A DNA stretch of 6,403 bases from Planctomycetota bacterium. GTDB taxonomy: Bacteria; Planctomycetota; SZUA-567. The stretch lies in NCBI GenBank assembly GCA_031278535.1, contig JAITKH010000382.1, forward strand, positions 1 to 6,403. The letters run 5' to 3'. Below, piece after piece: positions 1 through 6,287 of the stretch; within the stretch, counting starts at the first letter, position 1, and each line of letters begins with the position of its first letter. A program made the position numbers and the translations under genes. Under the pieces are notes generated by a model. It saw only the letters and a program-made list of their open reading frames with translations. It made no database searches and had not been told where the DNA came from.

Positions 1-1
1 C

Positions 2-838
2 GGCACCATTGCCGAAATCGGCCCTGGAGTCGAGGACTTGGCTCCCGGCGACAAGGTTGCGGTCAATCCGGTAATGAATTGCGGGTTCTGTCCCGCCTGC
101 CAGCGGGGCGAGGCGAATCTCTGCGTCAGCAAGCGGTTCCCCTGCTCGGCAATGGTCGTGCCCCATATGGACGGCTTTTTCCGCGAATATTTCGAGACCC
201 AGGCGCGCCTTTGCCTCAAGGTTGCGCAGAGTGTGGATCTGGCAAGACTCGCCTTCGCCGAACCCCTGGCCTGTTCCCTCCATGCAGTGCTGAAACTGGG
301 GAGTTTGGCCGGCAAAAAAGTATTGATCACCGGTTCCGGCCCCATCGGCGTCCTGGCCGCCGCCGCCGCCAGGGCGGTGGGGGCCGGATGCGTGATTATC
401 ACCGACGTGGTGGACGAACCCTTGGACATAGCCAGGACCATGGGAGCGGACCTGACGGTCAACACCGCGAAGCTGCCGCTGGCCAAGGCTTTGGCGGACA
501 TCGGTCCGGTGGACGCGGCGGTGGAGGCGTCAGGGGCGGTTCCGGCCCTTCGCGACTGCCTCGATGCCCTCCGCAAAGGCGGCGCCATGACGCAGCTCGG
601 GACCACTCCGTCCGGGGATATCGGCGTGCCTTGGATTTACTTCCAATCCAAGGAGATAACCGTCTTCGGGTCCAGCCAGTTCAATCGCGAATATGCCATC
701 GCCGTTGATCTCATCCAGAGCGGACGGATCGATCCTTCCCCCATGCTCAGCCGGCAATTCAAGTTCGAAGAGGGAGACAAGGCCTTTGCCGTCGCCGGCG
801 ATCGCAAGATCTGTATGAAAGCCCAGTTCATACCCTAG
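2..838 (+). CDS. idnD: L-idonate 5-dehydrogenase-type zinc alcohol dehydrogenase, 5' partial
   Basis: This is the C-terminal 278 residues of a medium-chain, zinc-dependent dehydrogenase. The frame is open from the first bases, so the gene starts upstream. E. coli IdnD is about 343 aa, so roughly 65 residues are missing, including the first catalytic-zinc ligands and the GHE motif. Visible residues, numbered from base 2: the structural-zinc cysteines C27, C30, C33 and C41 (CxxCxxCx7C); a PHMDGFF stretch at 54-60 that matches the IdnD-type PHxDGGF; FAEP at 85-88; a Rossmann loop GSGPIG at 111-116; and D135 at the end of the second strand, which suggests NAD(H) preference. Family knowledge: these cytosolic enzymes oxidise L-idonate or related polyols and sugar acids to the keto form. 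The true substrate cannot be read from sequence, and sorbitol or other polyols are possible. An internal TTG at 38 is not the start. The gene ends in TAG and no clear terminator follows. Confidence 0.85.
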   Translation, partial: GTIAEIGPGVEDLAPGDKVAVNPVMNCGFCPACQRGEANLCVSKRFPCSAMVVPHMDGFFREYFETQARLCLKVAQSVDLARLAFAEPLACSLHAVLKLGSLAGKKVLITGSGPIGVLAAAAARAVGAGCVIITDVVDEPLDIARTMGADLTVNTAKLPLAKALADIGPVDAAVEASGAVPALRDCLDALRKGGAMTQLGTTPSGDIGVPWIYFQSKEITVFGSSQFNREYAIAVDLIQSGRIDPSPMLSRQFKFEEGDKAFAVAGDRKICMKAQFIP

Positions 839-915
839 CGCCTTTCGCCGGCCGCATTCCGGAACCGGGTCCGGGACAGCGCCAAGCGATTCCCTGAAAG
901 CCATAACGGAGAAAC

Positions 916-922
916 AAGGAGG
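916..922 (+). promoter_or_regulatory. Shine-Dalgarno of the 66-aa gene
   Basis: AAGGAGG lies 7 bases before the ATG at 930, a near-perfect match to the anti-SD with ideal spacing. It is the main support for translation of this short gene. The out-of-frame ATG at 923 directly abuts the SD and is unlikely to be used. Confidence 0.75.
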
Positions 923-929
923 ATGCGCC

Positions 930-1130
930 ATGCCGGAACAATTGTCGCCATTGGGGGACAAAATTCTCGCCTATCTCGGCCGCAAGATCGAGGATATCGA
1001 AAAAGACATCCGGTATCTCTCGGCGAGGAAGGAAATGCTGGAGACCGCCACCCGGGAGATTGCCGATATTATTGAACGCACTCCGGCTGTGGAGGAAGCC
1101 GCAGTCGAGGAAATTCGGGAAAAATGTTGA
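930..1130 (+). CDS. small charged helical (coiled-coil-like) protein, unknown function
   Basis: This encodes 66 aa, ATG to TGA. I do not recognise a family. Residues about 9-50 are dense in Glu, Lys, Arg and Asp with regularly spaced Ile/Leu (ILAYLGRKIEDIEKDI and onward), as expected for one long amphipathic helix or a short coiled coil. The tail (about 51-66) is Glu/Ala-rich and ends in Lys-Cys. There is no signal peptide or membrane segment, so it is probably cytosolic and may oligomerise or act as an adaptor. The coding call rests on the strong SD at 916-922, the coding-like composition, and the fact that the next promoter begins only 10 bases after its stop. It lies 91 bases after the dehydrogenase; I see no convincing promoter between them, so co-transcription is possible. 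Confidence 0.7.
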   Translation: MPEQLSPLGDKILAYLGRKIEDIEKDIRYLSARKEMLETATREIADIIERTPAVEEAAVEEIREKC

Positions 1131-1140
1131 AAATTAATGG

Positions 1141-1170
1141 TTGATGTCCTTGCCCGGAATATGGTATACT
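1141..1170 (+). promoter_or_regulatory. sigma70-type promoter with extended -10 for the DUF3108 gene
   Basis: The -35 is TTGATG (1141-1146) and the -10 is TATACT (1165-1170), 18 bases apart. A TG at 1162-1163 gives the extended -10 pattern TGnTATACT. Transcription would start near 1177, leaving a leader of about 65 bases before the ATG at 1243. The TTG at 1141 opens the same reading frame but is the -35 element itself, which argues against it being the start codon. Confidence 0.65.
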
Positions 1171-1242
1171 GATTTGTCGAAGCGTGGGAATGCGGACGGA
1201 CGAAACAATATTGAAGTTTGGGATGCGGAGCCGGAGCTAAAA

Positions 1243-2250
1243 ATGGTTGCGCCGAGACGGATGTACTGTTGGCACATCGCCGTTCTCGCCGTCGCGGTGT
1301 CTTTTGGCGCCGCGGGCAATCGGGGATTCGCGCTCGAATGGCCGCGCCTCTTCCGCCATTTCAATCTCCTCGGCCTGTCGGAAAAAACCTCAGACGAAAT
1401 CCAGGAAGAGGAAAAGATTTCCGAAGCCCTGGATCAAATCGCCGACTACCGTTCCCTCCGCCAATCCATGGAAAACCCCGACATTCCGCTCAGGAGGTAC
1501 GTGAGACCCGGCGAAACGCTTTCCTACCAGGCCAAGTGGCGGGGCTTGCCGGCCGGGAGCGTCCGTCTCTCGGCCAAACGCCTTGCCATTCTCAAGAACC
1601 GGCCGGTTTTCGTCTTCGAGTTGACCGTCGAATCGAATGATTTCCTTGATGCCTTTTACCCGATCAATAATCGTATCAACAGTTATGTGGACGCCTCGAA
1701 CGGCAGGAGTTATCTTCTCAGGAGAAATATCGCCGAGCGGAACCGCCGTTACAAGGACAGGCTTGAATTCAAATACGACGGCCGTTTCCCAAACGGGCTT
1801 CCGAACCCGGTTTCCCGCTACTCCATGGTGGACGATCAGGGGCGGGAGACGGCCAATAACCCCTTTCCCATCTCCGGCAACATGCAGGACGTGGTATCGA
1901 GCATTTTTTGCCTGAGGGGAATGGGCCTTAGGAAAGAGGGGGACGTCTGCCTTCTCCTCATTGGTTCCCGCCAGAAGCCGGTGGCCGCCCGGATTGAGGT
2001 GGTGGGAGAAGAGCGTCTCGATCTCCCCGGCCTGGGAAAATTCGATTGCCTGGTGGTGGAGCCGAGCGCCGAGGGCGCCAATCTTTCCGGCCAGCCCCTT
2101 GCCACCAGGGGCGGAGAAAAGGCCTGGCTTGAAAAACATTGTTTCGTTCCCCTCCAGGTGTCGGCAATACTTCCCAGCCCTGTTGGCGAAGTTGTGGCCA
2201 CCCTTGTCGCCGCGGAAAACTCCGTTCTCGGTCGATACGTTGCCAAATAA
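1243..2250 (+). CDS. exported DUF3108-domain protein
   Basis: This encodes 335 aa. I chose the ATG at 1243 because GGAG (1233-1236) lies 6 bases upstream and because this start gives a signal peptide: basic APRR, a hydrophobic core at about 8-24, and possible cleavage after A30 (RGFA|LEW). The longer in-frame TTG start at 1141 lies in the promoter. Residues about 45-80 are charged and helical. From about residue 86 the protein reads as DUF3108: the opening PGETLSYQAKW followed by GLPAGSVRL is the family's typical first two strands, followed by a beta-rich body to about residue 325. Family knowledge: DUF3108 proteins are secreted or periplasmic beta proteins of unknown function, related in fold to outer-membrane lipoprotein carriers. 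There is no lipobox, so it is likely soluble in the periplasm. It has its own promoter and is followed by 290 bases before the next gene. Confidence 0.8.
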   Translation: MVAPRRMYCWHIAVLAVAVSFGAAGNRGFALEWPRLFRHFNLLGLSEKTSDEIQEEEKISEALDQIADYRSLRQSMENPDIPLRRYVRPGETLSYQAKWRGLPAGSVRLSAKRLAILKNRPVFVFELTVESNDFLDAFYPINNRINSYVDASNGRSYLLRRNIAERNRRYKDRLEFKYDGRFPNGLPNPVSRYSMVDDQGRETANNPFPISGNMQDVVSSIFCLRGMGLRKEGDVCLLLIGSRQKPVAARIEVVGEERLDLPGLGKFDCLVVEPSAEGANLSGQPLATRGGEKAWLEKHCFVPLQVSAILPSPVGEVVATLVAAENSVLGRYVAK

Positions 2251-2447
2251 CACGGATCTGCCCGTTCGCTCCGGACCTTTTCCCCGAAAATCGAATGTGC
2301 GCATAATTGAATGGCGCGCCCGGCGTGGGACTCGCCCCGGAGGAGGAGATTCCCTACCGAACGTCCCGTATTTCTTCGTTAGCGTGCGGTTTCACAGTTC
2401 CAGTCCGGAGAGGAGGATGCATGACCCTGGCATTCGCCTCGCGCCGC

Positions 2448-2475
2448 TTGACGCGGGGACCTGGCGTGATACAAT
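2448..2475 (+). promoter_or_regulatory. sigma70-type promoter with extended -10 for the synthase-like gene
   Basis: The -35 is TTGACG (2448-2453) and the -10 is TACAAT (2470-2475), 16 bases apart, with TG at 2467-2468 giving an extended -10. The predicted start is near 2482, about 60 bases before the GTG at 2541. The layout closely mirrors the promoter at 1141-1170, which supports both calls. Confidence 0.6.
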
Positions 2476-2528
2476 GAAAGTGTTTCCCCCGTGGCGGGAA
2501 TTCTTCTGTTTGCCTTGGCGCAAGACAC

Positions 2529-2535
2529 AAGGAGG
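2529..2535 (+). promoter_or_regulatory. Shine-Dalgarno fixing the GTG start at 2541
   Basis: AAGGAGG lies 5 bases before GTG 2541. It decides the start of the synthase-like protein. The next in-frame ATG (residue 40) would remove part of the first membrane segment. Confidence 0.75.
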
Positions 2536-2540
2536 GCGAA

Positions 2541-4229
2541 GTGAGCAATAAGCGGGAGGTCGGGAAGAAGGACGGCGGCGGGGCCGAAAAGGCCGGCAAC
2601 GCCCAGGCCGGAACGAATTCCCTGTATGTCGTGGCCTTTCTCGCCGGGGCCGCCCTGATGGGTCTCGAGATGTCCGGCGCCAGGCTGGTGGAGCCGCATT
2701 TCGGTTCCACCATCTATGTCTGGGGTTCAATCATCGGCGTTTTCATGCTCGCGCTCTCCATCGGCTATTGGGCGGGAGGACGGCTAGCCGATCGCTCTCC
2801 CCGAATTGAAACCCTTGGACTGGCGATTCTTCTGGCCGCCCTCCTCGACCTCGCCATCCCGCCCCTGGCGCCGCGCTTTTGCTCCTGGATTAACGAAATG
2901 GAGGCGGTGGACGTTCGCTATCGGACGCTTGTCGCCAGCCTTGTCCTTTTTGCCCCGGCCTCCATTTGCATGGGGATGGCCAGTCCCTTTGCCGTGCGGT
3001 TGGCGGCAAGCCGGGTATCGGCCCTGGGTTCGGTCGCCGGTTCCCTCTACGCCGTCTCCACCCTCGGATCCATTCTGGGGACCCTCCTCGTTTCCTTTGT
3101 CCTGGTTGAATTCATCGGCACTTCGTTCGTGGTCTATGGGGTGGGCATCGTATTGGCCCTGGTGGCGGCATACTGCTTCATGTCGGGCGGCGGCGTCTTC
3201 CGCCGGGCCGGAACCGCCCTCGCCGTCATCGGCATCGGTGGCGGTTACTTCGGCGCCGGCGTTCCCCTCACCCAGGTCATGGCCGGCGACACCCTCCTGG
3301 AAATGAAGGAATCGGCGTATCATTTTATAACCATCCTGAAGGGCCGGTCGCAAATCGCCCCCTATCGCCAGCCGGCGCGGCTCATGATGTTCAACAACCT
3401 GATCGAAAGCGGCATCCTGCTGGACGAGCGGACCGGGGAGCTTCCGCCGCCGCCGGCGCGCACTGCCTGCGGCTATGTCGATCTCCTGCATCTGGGCATG
3501 GTACTCACCGGCCGTCCGCCGGAAAACATGCTGATCATCGGCTGCGGCGGCGGAGTTGGCCCCCGCATGTTCAAGGAAAACTACCCAGGGGCGGTGAAGT
3601 CGATAGATGTGGTGGATATCGATCCCTGGGTATTCAAGCTGGCGGAGAAATGGTTCGCCTATCCCTTCTCGGGCGATGCGGTCATCAAGTCGCACGTCGT
3701 GGACGGCCGCATGTTTGTCGAACAGGCTCCGCCCGACAGGAAATGGGATTACATCATCATGGACGCCTATTCCTCGGGCGGCCGAATTCCGAAACACCTG
3801 ATCACCGGCGAGTTTTTCCGCGCCATCCGGGATCGCCTGGCGGAAGGCGGGGTGATGATCATAAACGTCATCAGCGCATTCGAGAAGCCGGCATCGGGGC
3901 TGGATCACAGCCGCCTGTTCCGTTCGGTATACAAAACGCTGGAGGAGGTATACGACGCCAACCGCTCCGGCGGAGGGGGACTCTATGCTTTTCCGCGCAA
4001 CCGTTCCGGCCAGGGCGAGAATATCATTATGGTGGCGACAAAAAACGATCTCCCCCGCTATTCGCCCCGCGACATTGAGCGGCGGTACCGGAGCATCCGC
4101 AATCGCCTTCTTTCCCACGCCCGGCTGGACGAGGTGATCCCCAGGCAAATAGCCATTCGTCCCGATTTGTCCGATGTGCCGTTCTTGACCGACGATTTCT
4201 GTCCGACGGACAGCATGGTCCATAGGTGA
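2541..4229 (+). CDS. membrane-anchored spermidine-synthase-like protein (fused MFS/spermidine synthase type)
   Basis: This encodes 562 aa from GTG. After a charged Gly/Lys-rich cytosolic head (1-26), hydrophobic segments lie at about 27-47, 56-78, 91-112, 128-153, 165-190, 195-215 and 222-246, so roughly seven membrane spans. Residues about 255-562 form a polyamine-synthase/methyltransferase fold: a beta lead-in (YHFITILKG, then FNNLIESGILLD), the nucleotide loop GCGGGVG at 334-340, the acidic strand end VVDIDP (357-362), VDGR (387-390), and DAYSSGGRIPKHLIT (408-422). The C-terminal LTDD (549-552) is typical of fused MFS/spermidine-synthase homologues. Canonical spermidine synthases carry GGGDGG and a DxxDP motif; here the glycine loop has no Asp and the second Asp of DxxDP is absent. 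True aminopropyl transfer is therefore doubtful, and the substrate is unknown. No speD-like decarboxylase is in the window. It has its own promoter and SD. Confidence 0.85.
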   Translation: MSNKREVGKKDGGGAEKAGNAQAGTNSLYVVAFLAGAALMGLEMSGARLVEPHFGSTIYVWGSIIGVFMLALSIGYWAGGRLADRSPRIETLGLAILLAALLDLAIPPLAPRFCSWINEMEAVDVRYRTLVASLVLFAPASICMGMASPFAVRLAASRVSALGSVAGSLYAVSTLGSILGTLLVSFVLVEFIGTSFVVYGVGIVLALVAAYCFMSGGGVFRRAGTALAVIGIGGGYFGAGVPLTQVMAGDTLLEMKESAYHFITILKGRSQIAPYRQPARLMMFNNLIESGILLDERTGELPPPPARTACGYVDLLHLGMVLTGRPPENMLIIGCGGGVGPRMFKENYPGAVKSIDVVDIDPWVFKLAEKWFAYPFSGDAVIKSHVVDGRMFVEQAPPDRKWDYIIMDAYSSGGRIPKHLITGEFFRAIRDRLAEGGVMIINVISAFEKPASGLDHSRLFRSVYKTLEEVYDANRSGGGGLYAFPRNRSGQGENIIMVATKNDLPRYSPRDIERRYRSIRNRLLSHARLDEVIPRQIAIRPDLSDVPFLTDDFCPTDSMVHR

Positions 4230-4683
4230 ATACATTCGCTTCGCCGTTCGGAATAAACTTGCGGGCAATCGTCACGGCGTGGATATGCTTCTCGACCCCC
4301 CCCTTCGCTGCCGCCCGCTGGCGGACAAGGGGCACCGGCCCAATCGGGACAAGCGGAGGGAACTTGGAGCGGGGAATAACCGCCATCGCCCGCGCCCGCG
4401 GCAACCAGAGGTTCCGTCCATGCCAGGCAACGCGGCCTTCTCGAAAAATTTCGCCCGCACAGGGAGCGCCTCATCGGCCGGTTCGACCGGCGGTTCGATG
4501 TCGCCGGAATCCAATGCCGAAAGTGTTCGGAAACTACCCCGCCGGAAGATTGGGCCAAGGCATTGCCGCGTCAGGGTTCAAGATTTATCAACAAAGAAAA
4601 CAACTGGCCTGCCCACTCCGCGGCGCATCCAAGAACGGTCAACCAATCGGAGCAATGCATATACAGCCCAAACGCGGGGCGGC

Positions 4684-4716
4684 GGGATGGGATAATGGCG
4701 GCTTCATCCCTCTTTT
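4684..4716 (+). terminator. possible intrinsic terminator
   Basis: GGGATG (4684-4689) pairs with CATCCC (4705-4710). Two G-U pairs extend the stem inward, leaving a loop of about 11 bases. TCTTTT (4711-4716) follows directly. The stem is modest and the T-run is interrupted by one C. It lies 450 bases after the synthase-like gene and just before the nusA promoter region, so it may insulate nusA from upstream transcription. Confidence 0.35.
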
Positions 4717-4772
4717 AAACGGAAATTCCGGCGAGTATGCTCTTCCGGGAACAAAAATCCGGGCGATTTTTC

Positions 4773-4810
4773 TTGACAACGACATGGATTGCGAAAAAAT
4801 GGGTTATAGT
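4773..4810 (+). promoter_or_regulatory. candidate nusA promoter elements
   Basis: A perfect -35 hexamer TTGACA lies at 4773-4778 and a good -10-like TATAGT at 4805-4810, but they are 26 bases apart, too far to work as one sigma70 promoter. Either TTGACA pairs with the weak AAAAAT at 4795-4800 (16-base spacer), or TATAGT works with a poor -35. Both would start transcription around 4807-4817, giving a nusA leader of about 150-160 bases. Confidence 0.4.
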
Positions 4811-4858
4811 GGGGAGTGGCGTGATTCCGCGTTCCCGCCTCTCCGAAGGCATCCTGCC

Positions 4859-4877
4859 CGATACGCGAACTGTATCG
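4859..4877 (+). other. small hairpin in the nusA leader
   Basis: CGATAC (4859-4864) and GTATCG (4872-4877) form a perfect 6-bp stem with a 7-base loop. It lies four bases before the stronger hairpin at 4882-4904 and inside the predicted nusA leader, so the pair may form an RNA structure. Alone it could be a chance dyad or a protein-binding operator. Confidence 0.4.
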
Positions 4878-4881
4878 ATGT

Positions 4882-4904
4882 GGGAGCGGGCTGTGCCCGC
4901 TCCC
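4882..4904 (+). repeat. perfect 10-bp stem-loop, REP-like element or attenuator in the nusA leader
   Basis: GGGAGCGGGC (4882-4891) pairs without mismatch to GCCCGCTCCC (4895-4904) across a TGT loop. The sequence TGTGGGAGCGGGC at its left side closely resembles the conserved head of Pseudomonas-type REP palindromes, and similar G-rich palindromes are scattered in other bacterial genomes. TGTTTGTT follows at 4905-4912, a broken U-rich tail, so the hairpin could also act as a weak terminator or attenuator. It ends 63 bases before the nusA ATG. Which role applies cannot be told from one copy. Confidence 0.6.
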
Positions 4905-4967
4905 TGTTTGTTGGCGATTGGCCGGCGCCGCCGATTAGCCGGGTTTGGAACAAAAAGGTCGAGCATT

Positions 4968-6248
4968 ATGAGCGGCAGCGAGGATTTCCTCAGGCATATC
5001 GACAGCCTGCACCGCGAGAAGGGCATTGATCGCGAGCAGTTGTTCGAATCTATCGAGACGGCCCTGGTGTCGGCCGCCCGCAAGCGTTATCCGAACGTCG
5101 AGGAACTCAGGGTCAGGATTGACCGTGGCAACGGCGCCATTCACTTGATGGACGGCGACATCCCCTTCGAAGAGATGGAGCCGGCCGCCTTCGGCCGGAT
5201 TGCGGCCCAGACCGCGCGGCAAGTGATGATCCAGCGCATTCGCGAGGCCGAATCCGAAGTTGTCTACGAGGAATTCGTCGCCCGCGTCGGCACCATCGTG
5301 AACGGCATAATCCAGCGAGTGGAACGGGGCACCGTCATCTGCAACATCGGCAAGTCGGACGGCATTCTTCCCCGCCAGGAACAGATACCCTCCGAAAATT
5401 ACCGGCCGAACGAGCGGATCCGCGCCTATGTCACCCAGGTCCGGAAAAAAGGGAACAAGGTCGTCATCATCCTTTCCCGCACCCATCCAGACCTAGTGCG
5501 CGAACTCTTCGAGCTTGAGGTGCCGGAAATCTACGAACACATTGTGGAAATCAGGGGCCTGGTTCGCGAACCGGGCTACCGGACGAAGATCGCCGTCTCC
5601 AGTTCCGACAGTCGGGTGGATGCCGTGGGCGCCTGTGTTGGGGTGCGCGGCAGCCGCATCCGAAACATCGTTGAGGAGCTGGGGGGAGAAAAAATCGACA
5701 TCGTGCGCTGGAACGAATCGCCCGAGCTCTTCATTCGCAACGCCCTATCCCCTTCGGAAATCGATCACCTCGAGTTTGATCGGAACCACCAGCGAGCCCG
5801 GGTCATCGTTCCGGACGACCAGCTGTCCCTCGCCATTGGCCGCAAGGGCCAGAACGTGCGGTTGTCTTCCCGCCTCACGGGCTGGAACCTCGACATCATG
5901 ACCGTGACGCAGCACAGCGCCTGGCGCGAGAAGGGGCGGCAGGAAATCGCCTCGCTGCCTGGAGTGGGCGAGTCCACCATCAACAACATGTTCATGGCCG
6001 GATTCGAATCCTTCCATGACATTGTCGAACTCGGCATCGACGACCTCATGAAGATCAAGGGAATCGGCGCGATAAAGGCCCAGGAAATCTACAACTTCGC
6101 GGTCGACGGCTATAAGCGAAGGCTGGAAGAGGACTCCCGCGAACTGGCCGAGGCCAGGGAGAAAAAAAATTCGGGCCAGACAACGGGAAAGGTTGCTCCC
6201 GCGGTGTTTGAGTCGGAGTCGGTGTTGTTGGAAACGGACGATAGATAG
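4968..6248 (+). CDS. nusA: transcription termination/antitermination factor NusA
   Basis: This encodes 426 aa. NusA binds RNA polymerase and nascent RNA and modulates pausing, termination and antitermination. Domains in order: the N-terminal polymerase-binding domain (about 1-103, with AAQTARQVMIQRIREAE); the S1 domain (about 105-175, beginning VGTIVNGIIQ); KH1 with its GxxG loop GVRG at 225-228, near the NusA hallmark VGACVGVRG; KH2 with GRKG at 291-294; then a helix-hairpin-helix unit with LPGVG at 330-334 and IKGIG at 363-367; and a charged tail from about 387. It is longer than B. subtilis NusA (371 aa) and shorter than E. coli NusA (495 aa), with one C-terminal HhH/acidic-repeat-like unit instead of two. 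The ATG at 4968 gives the normal NusA N-terminus; AAAGG (4954-4958) lies 9 bases upstream, a moderate SD. The same frame is open back to an ATG at 4737, but that extension is non-conserved and covers the promoter and hairpins. infB follows after 92 bases, as in the usual cluster. Confidence 0.97.
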   Translation: MSGSEDFLRHIDSLHREKGIDREQLFESIETALVSAARKRYPNVEELRVRIDRGNGAIHLMDGDIPFEEMEPAAFGRIAAQTARQVMIQRIREAESEVVYEEFVARVGTIVNGIIQRVERGTVICNIGKSDGILPRQEQIPSENYRPNERIRAYVTQVRKKGNKVVIILSRTHPDLVRELFELEVPEIYEHIVEIRGLVREPGYRTKIAVSSSDSRVDAVGACVGVRGSRIRNIVEELGGEKIDIVRWNESPELFIRNALSPSEIDHLEFDRNHQRARVIVPDDQLSLAIGRKGQNVRLSSRLTGWNLDIMTVTQHSAWREKGRQEIASLPGVGESTINNMFMAGFESFHDIVELGIDDLMKIKGIGAIKAQEIYNFAVDGYKRRLEEDSRELAEAREKKNSGQTTGKVAPAVFESESVLLETDDR

Positions 6249-6260
6249 CGCCCGGATCGT

Positions 6261-6287
6261 CCGGCGCCTTCCGGGCGGAAGGGCCGG
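6261..6287 (+). other. GC-rich stem-loop between nusA and infB
   Basis: CCGGC+CCTTCC (6261-6272, with G6266 bulged) pairs with GGAAGGGCCGG (6277-6287). This gives 11 base pairs around a GGGC loop. No T-run follows, so it is not a standard intrinsic terminator. It may slow polymerase, protect the mRNA end or separate nusA and infB expression. Confidence 0.45.

Larger units (their letters stand above)
4230..4967 (+). other. 738-base stretch without a convincing gene, upstream of nusA
   Basis: No frame here on either strand has a good ribosome site, recognisable motif or family resemblance. The left part (about 4230-4560) is GC-rich, has an uninterrupted run of eight C at 4296-4303, and is open in several frames at once, which is what composition alone would produce. 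From about 4570 to 4740 the sequence is poorer in GC and looks intergenic. The right part holds a terminator-like hairpin (4684-4716), promoter elements (4773-4810) and two leader hairpins (4859-4904), described separately. I found no tRNA, tmRNA, SRP RNA or RNase P RNA signature. A decayed gene in the left part cannot be excluded. Confidence 0.6.

Noticed and set aside
859..874. CCGGA/TCCGG hairpin after the dehydrogenase as a terminator
   Set aside because: It has only five pairs and no following T-run, so it is not enough to call a terminator.
1141..1242. Longer TTG start for the DUF3108 protein
   Set aside because: The TTG is the -35 hexamer of the promoter. The added residues precede the signal peptide and would bury it.
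1390..2304. 304-codon minus-strand open frame
   Set aside because: It is a shadow of the DUF3108 gene on the opposite strand with no ribosome site or motif.
2784..4268. 494-codon minus-strand open frame
   Set aside because: It is antisense to the synthase-like gene, which has clear domain motifs. The minus frame has His/Arg/Gly-rich shadow composition.
4296..4303. Run of eight C as a programmed frameshift site
   Set aside because: No supported reading frame crosses it. It is more likely a slippage-prone tract or a possible sequencing-length error.
4471..4520. GGTTCGA motifs as a tRNA T-arm
   Set aside because: There is no matching acceptor stem, D-arm or anticodon arm upstream. The motifs are part of a GC-rich palindromic patch.
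4737..4967. 77-residue in-frame N-terminal extension of NusA from ATG 4737
   Set aside because: The extension has no NusA-like sequence and covers the TTGACA/TATAGT elements and both leader hairpins. The ATG at 4968 gives the canonical NusA N-terminus.
4226..5029. 268-codon plus-strand open frame starting with GTG at the synthase stop
   Set aside because: It has no SD, an Arg/Gly/Pro-rich composition, no recognisable motif, runs through the nusA promoter and hairpins, and overlaps the nusA start by 62 bases in another frame.
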